A stretch of 23,172 bases of DNA from CBDCKR01 sp964572045 (GTDB taxonomy: Bacteria; Gemmatimonadota; Gemmatimonadetes; Longimicrobiales; Gaopeijiaceae). The stretch covers positions 1-23,172 of the forward strand of contig CAZNEI010000038.1 of assembly GCA_964572045.1 (NCBI GenBank). Reading direction: 5' to 3'. Under the pieces are notes generated by a model. The model did not search any database. It worked only from the letters and a program-made list of their open reading frames with translations, and had not been told where the DNA came from. The position numbers and the translations under genes were made by a program. Positions within the stretch are counted from its first letter, which is position 1. Each line of letters opens with the position of its first letter. Below, one piece after another: positions 1-7,056 of the stretch.

Positions 1-2
1 AA

Positions 3-40
3 AGAGGACATTCCTACTTTGCTAAGAGAGGACATTTCTA
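3..40. repeat. Two tandem AGAGGACATTyCTA repeats, possible insertion-sequence end
   Basis: The 14-base motif AGAGGACATT(C/T)CTA occurs at 3-16 and again at 27-40, a 24-base period, in DNA clearly richer in A/T than the rest of the window. Closely spaced repeated motifs of this kind are typical transposase-binding sites at insertion-sequence ends (IS21- and IS481-like elements come to mind). No transposase gene is inside the window, so this would be the inner or outer edge of an element lying to the left. The assignment is inference from layout and composition. Confidence 0.35.
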
Positions 41-68
41 AATTGGTACGACAGGCCATCTTCCCGCC

Positions 69-689
69 ATGATACCGAGCACGGTCGAGATGCGGGAGCT
101 GGGGCGCCGGGATCCCGTTCTCGCGAAGGCCATGGTCGACCTTCCGCCGTTTCCGGACTTTCCCGTCGGGGTCCTGCGCGGCTCGCACTTCCATGCCTTG
201 GCTCGCTCGATCATCTACCAACAGCTGGCCACCTCGGCGGCGGATGCGATCTACGGCCGCGTCAGGAGCCTGTCGCCGGAGCCCGGCTTCCCCGGGCCCG
301 ACCGTCTGTTGGCCTTGCCGGACGAGGAGCTTCGGCGTGCCGGCCTCTCGGCGAACAAGGCGCGAGCCCTGAAGGACTTGGCGCAGAAGACCGAGAGCGG
401 GGAGCTCGGACTCGGGCGCATCGCGCGACTCTCGGACGACGAGGTCACCCAACGGCTCACGACGGTCTGGGGCGTCGGAGAATGGACGGCCCAGATGTTC
501 CTCCTCTTCAAGCTCGGTCGGCCCGACGTGATGCCGGCCGGCGATCTCGGGGTCCGGGAGGGCCTTCGGATCCTGGACGGGCTCGACGAGCGCCCCACGC
601 CGGAGTTCGTCATGTCCCGTGCCGAGGTGTGGCGCCCATTACGGAGCGTTGCCGCGTGGTATCTGTGGCGCCTCAAGGACAAGCGATAA
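69..689 (+). CDS. DNA-3-methyladenine glycosylase, AlkA-type (HhH-GPD superfamily)
   Basis: Base-excision repair glycosylase that removes alkylated purines such as 3-methyladenine from DNA in the cytoplasm. The 206-residue protein is the short AlkA form without the N-terminal domain of E. coli AlkA. The helix-hairpin-helix lies at about 130-145 (TTVWGVGEWTAQ), followed by the G/P...D loop with PAGDLG, where D159 matches the catalytic aspartate. The motif SIIYQQLATSAA near 47-58 is also typical of the family. The ATG at 69 has no strong ribosome-binding site; an in-frame ATG at 90 is an alternative. The gene stands alone, just inside a possible insertion-sequence end, and is followed by 228 bases without a gene. 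The family call is firm; the exact lesion range cannot be read from sequence. Confidence 0.9.
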   Translation: MIPSTVEMRELGRRDPVLAKAMVDLPPFPDFPVGVLRGSHFHALARSIIYQQLATSAADAIYGRVRSLSPEPGFPGPDRLLALPDEELRRAGLSANKARALKDLAQKTESGELGLGRIARLSDDEVTQRLTTVWGVGEWTAQMFLLFKLGRPDVMPAGDLGVREGLRILDGLDERPTPEFVMSRAEVWRPLRSVAAWYLWRLKDKR

Positions 690-917
690 CGCACCGCCCG
701 ATTCGCCCCGGCCCGGACTCACCGGAATCGACGCGCACGGGAGGGCTCAGGTCCGGCAGAACGAGGGGGTGAGGGGGGGCGAGAGGCTCTGGGTCTCTGT
801 GCTCGGTGGCCTCGGGTGCCGCGGTGCCTGCCGGGATCGGTTGCTGGAGATCGGGACCGTACGGCATGTTGCCGTCGCGCCTACCCTCCTTTGGTACTCA
901 AGCTATCGAGGTGCATC

Positions 918-2510
918 ATGTCAGAGCCGCGCGGTTCGCCGCCTTCGTCGCCTCCCTGTCCCTCGAGGAGCTCACCTAGCCTCAGCCGGCGCGAGCTCCT
1001 CGCCGGTGCCGGCGCCGGTGTGGCGGCCCTCCTGCTCGAGCGCGGCGGCCTCGACGCGGACGAGGGCCCGCAGCCCGGGCCGGACTCACAGACCCCCGCC
1101 GTTGTCTTCACGCATACGACCGTCGTAAACGCGGATGAAGTGCAGGACGATGTGGCCCTTGCGGTCGACGGTGCGAACATCGCGGCGATTGGACCCACCG
1201 AGGCGGTTCTCGCGATGTATCCGAGGGCCGAGGTCTACGACGGTCGGGGAAAAGCCCTTCTTCCCGGCCTCATCAACTGCCACGCACACATGGGAGCGGT
1301 CATTGCACGCGGCTTCAACGAGGATTTCGGCTTCCCGAACACGGCGCGCCTCGAGCGCTCGCCAGCCAGCCTGCTTCAGGGCGAGGAACGCACTCTTATG
1401 GTTCTGGTGGCCGCGCTGGAAGCGATCCGGACGGGTACCACCACGATCGTCGAGAACGTCGCGAACATCGACGCGCACGCGGCCGCTTTGGCGGAGACGG
1501 GCCTGCGGTGCGTCTTCGCGGAGTCGGTTCGGGACAGCGAGAACGTTCGTGGCCCGATGTCGCCCGAAAGGCTCGCCCTGAGCGAGGCGCCGAGGTTCTC
1601 CCCCGGCCTGCGGGACCAGGGCATGCAGCGCGTCCACGACCTGTTCAGCACCTGGCACGGAGCCATGGAAGGACGCATCAGCGTGTTTCCGGCGGCGGGC
1701 CTCACCGAGACCTCGTCGCCGGAGCTGCTGCAGGCCGTGCGGGCGTTCGCCGAGGACCACGACGTCGGATACACGATCCACCTCAATCAGAGCCGTGCCG
1801 AGTTCGAATTCATGACGCGCTACCATGGCGTCCGTCCGGCGGCCTACCTCGATCAGCACGACTTCCTGGGCTCCCGCCTCTTCGCGGCTCACGCCAGGTA
1901 CGTCAACGAGGCCGAAATCGCTCTTCTCGGTCGCTCCGCCACCACCATCTCGCACCAGGCCGCGATGGCAGCGAACCGCGGAGTCAGCCCTCCGATTCCC
2001 GCTTTGCGGGAAGCGGGCTGTGGCATCGCACTCGGCACCGACAACAACACGAACGACGTGTTCGAAGTGATGCGGATTGCGATGGTGACGGAGCGGATTC
2101 GGCGAAACCGCGATGGCGACGAGGTCCCGGGCCTACAGCCTCAGCCGGAGGACATGCTCGCCGACGCGACTCAGGGAGGCGCCAAGGCGGTCCAGCAAGA
2201 GGAGACTCTCGGGACACTTGAGGTGGGGAAGCAGGCGGATCTCCTCGTCATCGACACGTTGCGCGCCCACCTCGTGCCGGCGGGCCGCATCCTTTCCGCA
2301 ATCGTCCACAGCGGCCACCCGGGCGACATCGAGTCGGTGATGGTGGCCGGACGGTTCCTGATGCGCGACCGGGTTGTCCTCACGATGGACGAGGAGGCGA
2401 TCATCCGTGAAGCGGATGAGGTGGGGCGGAGGGTCTGGAGCGAAGTGAAGGAGGCGGGGCCCCCGATCACGGTACCGCGGGTAGGAGGACGGATCGAGTC
2501 GGGTTCGTGA
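918..2510 (+). CDS. Tat-exported metal-dependent amidohydrolase (TrzA/AtzA-like)
   Basis: A 530-residue amidohydrolase-superfamily enzyme that hydrolyses C-N bonds, often deamination or dechlorination of heterocycles, using one metal ion. Visible metal ligands are H122-x-H124 (NCHAHMG), H288 (TIHLNQ), H325 (FAAHARY) and D375 (ALGTDNN), the standard set for the TrzA/guanine-deaminase branch. The N-terminus has a twin-arginine signal, SLSRRELLAG (R24-R25), followed by a hydrophobic A/G-rich stretch, so the enzyme is probably folded before export to the periplasm. I chose the ATG at 918 because GAGGTG precedes it by 4 bases and it puts the Tat motif near the N-terminus; an in-frame start at 816 would add 34 unlikely residues. 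The substrate is unknown. The neighbours do not identify a pathway. Confidence 0.88.
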   Translation: MSEPRGSPPSSPPCPSRSSPSLSRRELLAGAGAGVAALLLERGGLDADEGPQPGPDSQTPAVVFTHTTVVNADEVQDDVALAVDGANIAAIGPTEAVLAMYPRAEVYDGRGKALLPGLINCHAHMGAVIARGFNEDFGFPNTARLERSPASLLQGEERTLMVLVAALEAIRTGTTTIVENVANIDAHAAALAETGLRCVFAESVRDSENVRGPMSPERLALSEAPRFSPGLRDQGMQRVHDLFSTWHGAMEGRISVFPAAGLTETSSPELLQAVRAFAEDHDVGYTIHLNQSRAEFEFMTRYHGVRPAAYLDQHDFLGSRLFAAHARYVNEAEIALLGRSATTISHQAAMAANRGVSPPIPALREAGCGIALGTDNNTNDVFEVMRIAMVTERIRRNRDGDEVPGLQPQPEDMLADATQGGAKAVQQEETLGTLEVGKQADLLVIDTLRAHLVPAGRILSAIVHSGHPGDIESVMVAGRFLMRDRVVLTMDEEAIIREADEVGRRVWSEVKEAGPPITVPRVGGRIESGS

Positions 2511-2706
2511 TCGCGGCCCGCCGAGCCCATGCGAATCGGACGGCCTCGGATCCGAGCCGCTGCAGCGCCCAGGGCCGCAGCCCGTCCTACGTCCCCCGGC
2601 CGACGCGGCCGTGACACCTCGGCCGCCTGCGTTCCGTAGGGGACCCGTGACGTTCCCGCCAGGTCCGAGCCCGAGCGGGCCGGATCGTTCGTTGAGGAGG
2701 GTTTCG

Positions 2707-2892
2707 ATGGCCAAGAGCAGCCGAGGCCGAGCGCCCCGGGACAGGAAGCCGTCGCTCCGGTTCCCGGCCTGGCCGTGCACGCCCAGGCCACCCGGCACGC
2801 CGCCACCCACGCGGCCGACGCAGCCGGTCGGCACCATCCCGGGGCCGGACTTTAGGAAGATCTTCAAGAGGGTCCCGAAGAAGAGGCGCTAG
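2707..2892 (+). CDS. Small, very basic protein of unknown function
   Basis: A 61-residue open frame I do not recognise. It starts at an ATG with an excellent ribosome-binding site (GAGGAGGG at 2694-2701, 5 bases upstream). By my count 56 of 61 codons end in G or C, with only two CGA, two CCA and one TTT as exceptions, which fits coding use in this genome. The protein is rich in Pro, Arg and Lys and ends in a basic tail (FRKIFKRVPKKRR). It has no signal peptide or membrane segment. The basic ends would suit nucleic-acid or ribosome binding, but that is a guess. It lies in an otherwise empty stretch between the amidohydrolase and the DUF1028 gene. Confidence 0.5.
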   Translation: MAKSSRGRAPRDRKPSLRFPAWPCTPRPPGTPPPTRPTQPVGTIPGPDFRKIFKRVPKKRR

Positions 2893-3080
2893 GCCGCCAC
2901 CGGCTGCGCAGGCACGCGGGAGCGACCGTACGGATGAAGCTGGGCGAGAACGCTCCGGGCTCCGCGGCAAGCGGCCCCCGGAGAGAGGATCCTTCGGGAG
3001 AGGCTCCCTTTTCCGACTCTCCACCCCGCCCCATCATACCCTGGAACACTCGCGCAGTCCTCGCTGACAGGAGACGAGCT

Positions 3081-4085
3081 GTGACAAGGATCTTCGTTGC
3101 GACTCTGATCGCGACCGCGCTGGCGCCGCTGCACGGGGCATGCGCCCAGGATCGTCCCCCGCTCGCCGGTGAGGCGGAAGAGGGAATCGTCGCGACCTTC
3201 TCGATCGTCGCGCTCGACCCGGTGACCGAAGAGCTCGGCGTGGCCGTCCAATCCCGGGCGTTCCGGGCCGCGGCGATCGTCTCCCATGCCAAGGCGGGGG
3301 TGGGCGCCATCGCCACCCAGGCGTCGGCGAATCAGTCCTACGGGCCGCGGGGGCTCGCGCTCCTCGAACAGGGTCTCTCTCCGGCGGAGGTGGTCGCGCG
3401 GCTCACGAGCACCGACGAGGGGCGGGACAGGCGTCAGCTGGCGGTGATCGACGCGCGGGGGCGGGTGAGAGCCTATACGGGATCGCGCACCAGTGAGTGG
3501 GCAGGCCATATCGAGGGCGAGAACTACTCCGTGCAGGGCAACATCCTGGCGTCCGAGGAGGTGGTACGGGCCATGGCCCACGCCTTCGAAACCGCCGGCG
3601 GTGAGCTCGCGGAGCGGCTCATGGCTGCGCTCGACGCTGGGCAGGCGGCCGGCGGCGACGCTCGCGGAAAGCAGTCCGGAGGCATTCTGGTGGTGAAGCC
3701 GATCGGCAATTCGGGTCGTACCACCGACCGGTGGGTCGACGTGCGCGTCGACGACCATCCGACCCCCTTCGTCGAGATCCGTCGCCTCATGAACATGGCT
3801 CTGGCCCGCAACAAGTCTCTTCTCGCCGCCGAGCTGGCCCAGGAGGGCAGATTCGAGGAGGCGATCGGCGCGCAGCGGAAGGCGATGGCGATGAGGCCCG
3901 AGAGCGACCGGTACATGTACGGGCTCGCGCGCCTGCACGCTCGGGCCGGCGACGCATCGGCGGCGGTCGAGATGCTCAGTCAGGCGATCGTGATGAACGA
4001 ACGCTGGAGGGAGCAGGCCCGGAGCCACCACGACTTCGATCGCATCAGGAGCGATCCGGGGTTCATGCAGCTGATCGGAGGCTAA
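3081..4085 (+). CDS. Secreted DUF1028 (Ntn-hydrolase-like) protein with helical C-terminal extension
   Basis: DUF1028 proteins have the N-terminal-nucleophile hydrolase fold; their substrates are largely unknown. Family hallmarks read from about residue 38: ATFSIVALD, the AGVGAIATQASAN stretch (72-84), YGPRGLALLEQG (87-98), RRQLAVIDARG and SVQGNILASEEVV. The DUF1028 core ends near 235; residues ~240-310 are helical with TPR-like spacing (LARNKSLLAAELAQEGRFEEA, then LARLHARAGDASAAVEML). I chose the GTG at 3081 because AGGAG at 3069-3073 precedes it by 7 bases and it yields a clean signal peptide cleaved after ACA (residue 22), giving 334 residues. An upstream in-frame ATG at 2934 would bury that signal. 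The next gene starts 2 bases after the stop. Activity is inferred from the fold only. Confidence 0.85.
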   Translation: MTRIFVATLIATALAPLHGACAQDRPPLAGEAEEGIVATFSIVALDPVTEELGVAVQSRAFRAAAIVSHAKAGVGAIATQASANQSYGPRGLALLEQGLSPAEVVARLTSTDEGRDRRQLAVIDARGRVRAYTGSRTSEWAGHIEGENYSVQGNILASEEVVRAMAHAFETAGGELAERLMAALDAGQAAGGDARGKQSGGILVVKPIGNSGRTTDRWVDVRVDDHPTPFVEIRRLMNMALARNKSLLAAELAQEGRFEEAIGAQRKAMAMRPESDRYMYGLARLHARAGDASAAVEMLSQAIVMNERWREQARSHHDFDRIRSDPGFMQLIGG

Positions 4086-4087
4086 AG

Positions 4088-4597
4088 ATGCCGGCCTCCG
4101 TCGACGAGCGGGCACGCCCCGTCCTCCGCCTCCTGGTCCTCTCCTGGGCCGTCTGCCTCACCGCGGCACCGCTTCGGGCTCAAGAAGCCCGTTGCGCACC
4201 CGTCACCGAGTTCCTCGGCGGGGAGATGGGGATGGCGACCCGGGTGGACGCCGACACGCTGCGCGACTGGCGCACCGGGCTGACGCTCAGCGCCTGCAGG
4301 GTCACGGCCGCCGCCGCCCGAAGCCGGACGCTCGCCACGGCGGCCCGGAATCTGTACGAGCGGCTTCGGGCGGCGGGATGGACTCGAACCCCGAACCCCG
4401 CCGATGCGCCGAACGAATCCTCGCTGCGCTTCCGCCTCGCCGACACCGACTGTCTCTTCAACGTCTACACGGGCATCCTGCTCGGAACGCCTGCGGAGTT
4501 CGAGGTGTCGTCGGCCGTCGAGAGGGGTGTGGGGCAACGGATCTACAACGTGCTGGTGCAGTGCGTGCCGGCGCTTCCGGCACGGACACCGGGGTGA
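4088..4597 (+). CDS. Small secreted protein with four cysteines, unknown function
   Basis: A 169-residue protein I cannot assign to a family. It has an N-terminal signal peptide with a hydrophobic core (about 12-27) and a likely cut after LRAQ or close by. The mature part holds four cysteines (C36, C70, C122, C159), consistent with two disulfides in the periplasm or outside. The ATG follows the DUF1028 stop by 2 bases and its ribosome-binding site (GGAGG, 4077-4081) lies inside the end of that gene, so the two are translationally coupled and likely work together. A longer open frame in the same phase begins at 3731 inside the DUF1028 gene but would lose the signal peptide and is not favoured. 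Confidence 0.72.
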   Translation: MPASVDERARPVLRLLVLSWAVCLTAAPLRAQEARCAPVTEFLGGEMGMATRVDADTLRDWRTGLTLSACRVTAAAARSRTLATAARNLYERLRAAGWTRTPNPADAPNESSLRFRLADTDCLFNVYTGILLGTPAEFEVSSAVERGVGQRIYNVLVQCVPALPARTPG

Positions 4598-4734
4598 GGA
4601 GGGGGCGCTCCGGGCCCCAGATATCCCGAGGCGACGCGTCCCGTGAAGCAGACCGGCCGCCAGGCCGCGGTCGCGGCCCAGGGGCCGCCCTGACCCCTCG
4701 AACCTCTGCCGGGTCCGATGCGGCGCGCCCGGTC
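4598..4734. terminator. Intergenic stretch between convergent genes with a GC-rich inverted repeat
   Basis: The plus-strand gene ending at 4597 and the minus-strand gene ending at 4735 converge here. The sequence contains a near-perfect palindrome at 4663-4678 (GGCCGC, then GGTC, then GCGGCC), which could form a short hairpin on either transcript. There is no T-run on either side, so a classical intrinsic terminator is not shown. A bidirectional hairpin terminator is plausible from position only. Confidence 0.25.
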
Positions 4735-5139
4735 CTAGGCCCCGGTTCGGGCTCGCGCCTTCAGCACCTCGTCGAAGAGGAAGAGGTCGGTCAGGAGTGC
4801 GCGGAAGTGGATTGAAGCGTTGAGGTTGTCGACCAGCTGTGAGCTGATCGACCGCTGGGCGATCACCAGTCGGACGGCCGACCGCGTGGCGTTCGCGTCT
4901 TGCCGGATGACCTCGCAGACGTCTCCGTAGGCGTCCTCGGGCTCCAGCCCCTCGACGACTCCCCCCATCCCCCCGGTCAGGGCAGCCAGGGCCTCGTCCG
5001 TTCGCTTCAGGTACTCCCGCAGATCCCCGCTGGCGGAGCTGCCCTCATGACCCAAGAGCCCTTGGGCCGCATAGGCGAGGAAGAACTCGTAGCTCTCCTC
5101 GACCGTGTCGATGTGTTGCCTGAGCTCGTCGACTGTCAC
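4735..5139 (-). CDS. Small helical protein at the end of the molybdenum hydroxylase operon
   Basis: A 134-residue protein I do not recognise. It appears almost wholly alpha-helical, has no signal peptide or membrane segment, and carries one cysteine (C75). I chose the GTG at 5139 because it lies one base after the TGA of the cytochrome b gene (TGA-c-GTG), the usual coupled arrangement; a longer form from a TTG at 5211 would overlap that gene by 71 bases. Being last in an operon for a Tat-exported molybdoenzyme, it could be an accessory factor (maturation chaperone or regulatory subunit), but it lacks recognisable XdhC/PaoD or TorD motifs. This role is inference from position. Confidence 0.65.
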   Translation of the reverse strand: MTVDELRQHIDTVEESYEFFLAYAAQGLLGHEGSSASGDLREYLKRTDEALAALTGGMGGVVEGLEPEDAYGDVCEVIRQDANATRSAVRLVIAQRSISSQLVDNLNASIHFRALLTDLFLFDEVLKARARTGA

Positions 5140-5140
5140 G

Positions 5141-6037
5141 TCAGGAAGACGCTCCGGCGTCGGACGTTGCGCTTCCCCCTCCGACCGACGCTTCGGCCCG
5201 CGGGGCCGCAATCCGCGGACCGGGCTCGTCCCCCTCGGTCACGACCCAGCGCTCCGGATCATGATGTTCCAGGAAGTGGCTCCGGGGGATCCAGCCGAGG
5301 ATCATCGATCTCGTAATCCACCACTTGTCCGGCCTGACGGCGAAGTAGATGTGGCTGATCGTCAGCGTGATGAGCGCGACCCCCGACAACCCGTGCAGCA
5401 CGTAGACCACGCCCCAGGTGTCGTCGGCGAGCAGGTAGGGATTGGCGGCCCAGAAGGGAGTTTCGAGCCGCAGCATCATCAGTATGCCGGTCACGATCGC
5501 CACGATGCCGGCCACTCCCGCTGAATGATGGAAGAGCTTGTGGTCCACAGGGTACTTCGCGGCCTTGGGAGCCTTCCGGCCGTTTCGTGCGAACGCGTTC
5601 TTCAGCTCGGCCAGTCCGGCCCGCACGTCGGCCCGGTCGATCCACATCGCCCAGAAGTCCTGCCAGAAGATCGAATGGATGATGTGATAGACGATCATCA
5701 CGGTGAGGAGCACGCCGGCGACCCAGTGGATCGTCACCCACGCGAACTGGATGCCGAGCACCGGGAAGAAGGCCGTGACCAGCAGCACCAGCATCGCCAG
5801 CGCCATCAGCCAGTGGAAGACGCGCTCCGACATGGCGTGGCGCAGGATCCGGCTGGGGAGCCCCGAGCTGGTGTCGTCGGCCGCCGCCGCCGCCGCCGGC
5901 ACCAGGAACCGGGCCCATACGGCGTGCGCCGCCACGAAGGCGGCCCCGACGATGATCGCCGCCCACATCAGGTCCCAGGACACACCGATCAGGACCTCTT
6001 GATTCCAGGGGTTGACCGCACTCCGCCAGAGCTCCAT
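5141..6037 (-). CDS. Membrane cytochrome b subunit (FdnI / cytochrome b561-like)
   Basis: A 298-residue di-heme-type membrane cytochrome that would pass electrons from the periplasmic enzyme to quinone. About five hydrophobic segments are visible: ~22-44, 73-94, 101-121, 172-190 and 209-233. Candidate heme ligands lie in them: H75 in ERVFHWLM, H104 in TIHWVAG, H118 and H121 in YHIIHSIFW, H215 in LHGLSG and H229 in SHIYFA. The ERxxHW and YHxxH patterns match the gamma subunits of formate dehydrogenase and thiosulfate reductase. The ATG is 2 bases after the stop of the FAD-subunit gene, with GGAGG just upstream. The C-terminal ~45 residues are polar and low-complexity. Its presence in a xanthine-dehydrogenase-family operon is the unusual point. 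Confidence 0.85.
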   Translation of the reverse strand: MELWRSAVNPWNQEVLIGVSWDLMWAAIIVGAAFVAAHAVWARFLVPAAAAAADDTSSGLPSRILRHAMSERVFHWLMALAMLVLLVTAFFPVLGIQFAWVTIHWVAGVLLTVMIVYHIIHSIFWQDFWAMWIDRADVRAGLAELKNAFARNGRKAPKAAKYPVDHKLFHHSAGVAGIVAIVTGILMMLRLETPFWAANPYLLADDTWGVVYVLHGLSGVALITLTISHIYFAVRPDKWWITRSMILGWIPRSHFLEHHDPERWVVTEGDEPGPRIAAPRAEASVGGGSATSDAGASS

Positions 6038-6039
6038 GG

Positions 6040-7041
6040 CTAGTCCTCCACTCCGCGGACGGCCCGTCGGACCAGATTCCGCATCAATGGTACCTTGAAG
6101 TCGTTGTGCCGGAGCGGCTGCGCCCGGGCCACCGCGAGATCACCGGCCCGCATCCCCAGATCGTCGGACGGAACCTGTCCCCGAATGAGCGACTCCGCCT
6201 CGGTGAGGCGCACCGGGTAGGGAGCGACCCCGTTCACTGCCAGGCGCGCCTCTTCGATCGTCCCGCCGTTCATCCGCATCGCGGAGGCGACCGTCATGAG
6301 CGCGAAGTCCCACGCTTTGCGGTCCTCGACCTTCTCGTAGTAGAAGCGTTGGCCGGCCCAGCGCGCGGGAAGGCGCACGGCCGTCAAGAGCTCACCGGGA
6401 TTCAGCACCGTCATCCGCTCGATGTCGACGCTCGGCCGCATGAAGAAGTCCTCGGCGGCCACCACGCGCTCTCCGCGCGGCCCCACGATCACGCACTGGG
6501 CGTCCAGTGCGATGAGCGCTGAGGCCGTATCCGACGAGTTCACCGCCACGCACCGACTGGAGCCCATGATGCAGTGCTCGCGGTTCATCGCCGTGGGCGA
6601 CGCCGCGTAGCAGGTGTTGCCGCCGGCCCGATAGCACGGCCATCCGCCCCGGTAGTACCAGCAGCGCGTGTCCTGCACGAGGTTGCCCCCCAGCGTGCCG
6701 CGGTTGCGGATCTGCGGCGTCGCGATCCGCGCCGCGGCATCGGCGAGCACGCCGTAGCTCGACATCAGCTCCGGCTGGGTCGCCACGTCGGTCAGGGTCG
6801 TCAGGGCCCCGACCTCCACGCCGTCTCCGTTCGATCGCACTCCCCGGAGCTCGTCCAGATTCACGAGATCGACGACCGCAGTCGGACGCTTGATGCGGTC
6901 CTTGAACCAGTCGAAGCTGTCCAAGCCGCCCGACAGGACCCATCCGTCCTCCCCGTACCGATCCAAGAGTGCGATCGCATCCTCGACGCTCGTCGGCTGA
7001 AAGAGTTCGAACGCCGGGATCATGTCCCTGATGACCGCCAT
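6040..7041 (-). CDS. FAD-binding subunit of xanthine dehydrogenase-family molybdoenzyme, with Cys-rich insertion
   Basis: The 333-residue medium subunit carries FAD and relays electrons from the iron-sulfur clusters. Family features are VLSGGLDSF near 35-43 (the FAD PGGT-like loop, altered) and the TPQIRNRGTLGGNL motif (108-121). Directly after it comes a cysteine-rich insertion with C127, C136, C144, C157 and C164, which resembles the extra [4Fe-4S]-binding loop of 4-hydroxybenzoyl-CoA reductase beta and E. coli PaoB. It therefore probably holds a [4Fe-4S] cluster besides FAD. There is no export signal; the subunit must travel with a partner. The start ATG follows the molybdenum subunit's stop by 15 bases, with GGGGGAG upstream. 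Family assignment is firm; the cluster is inferred from the cysteines. Confidence 0.92.
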   Translation of the reverse strand: MAVIRDMIPAFELFQPTSVEDAIALLDRYGEDGWVLSGGLDSFDWFKDRIKRPTAVVDLVNLDELRGVRSNGDGVEVGALTTLTDVATQPELMSSYGVLADAAARIATPQIRNRGTLGGNLVQDTRCWYYRGGWPCYRAGGNTCYAASPTAMNREHCIMGSSRCVAVNSSDTASALIALDAQCVIVGPRGERVVAAEDFFMRPSVDIERMTVLNPGELLTAVRLPARWAGQRFYYEKVEDRKAWDFALMTVASAMRMNGGTIEEARLAVNGVAPYPVRLTEAESLIRGQVPSDDLGMRAGDLAVARAQPLRHNDFKVPLMRNLVRRAVRGVED

Positions 7042-7056
7042 GATTCGTTTCTCCCC

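Noticed and set aside
1086..1955. 289-codon minus-strand open frame inside the amidohydrolase gene
   Set aside because: Overlaps the metal-ligand region of a clear enzyme on the other strand; no domain features.
2133..2867. Minus-strand open frames across the amidohydrolase end and the following gap
   Set aside because: Gly/Arg/Pro-rich, no ribosome-binding site, and part of the stretch is better explained by the amidohydrolase and the small plus-strand gene.
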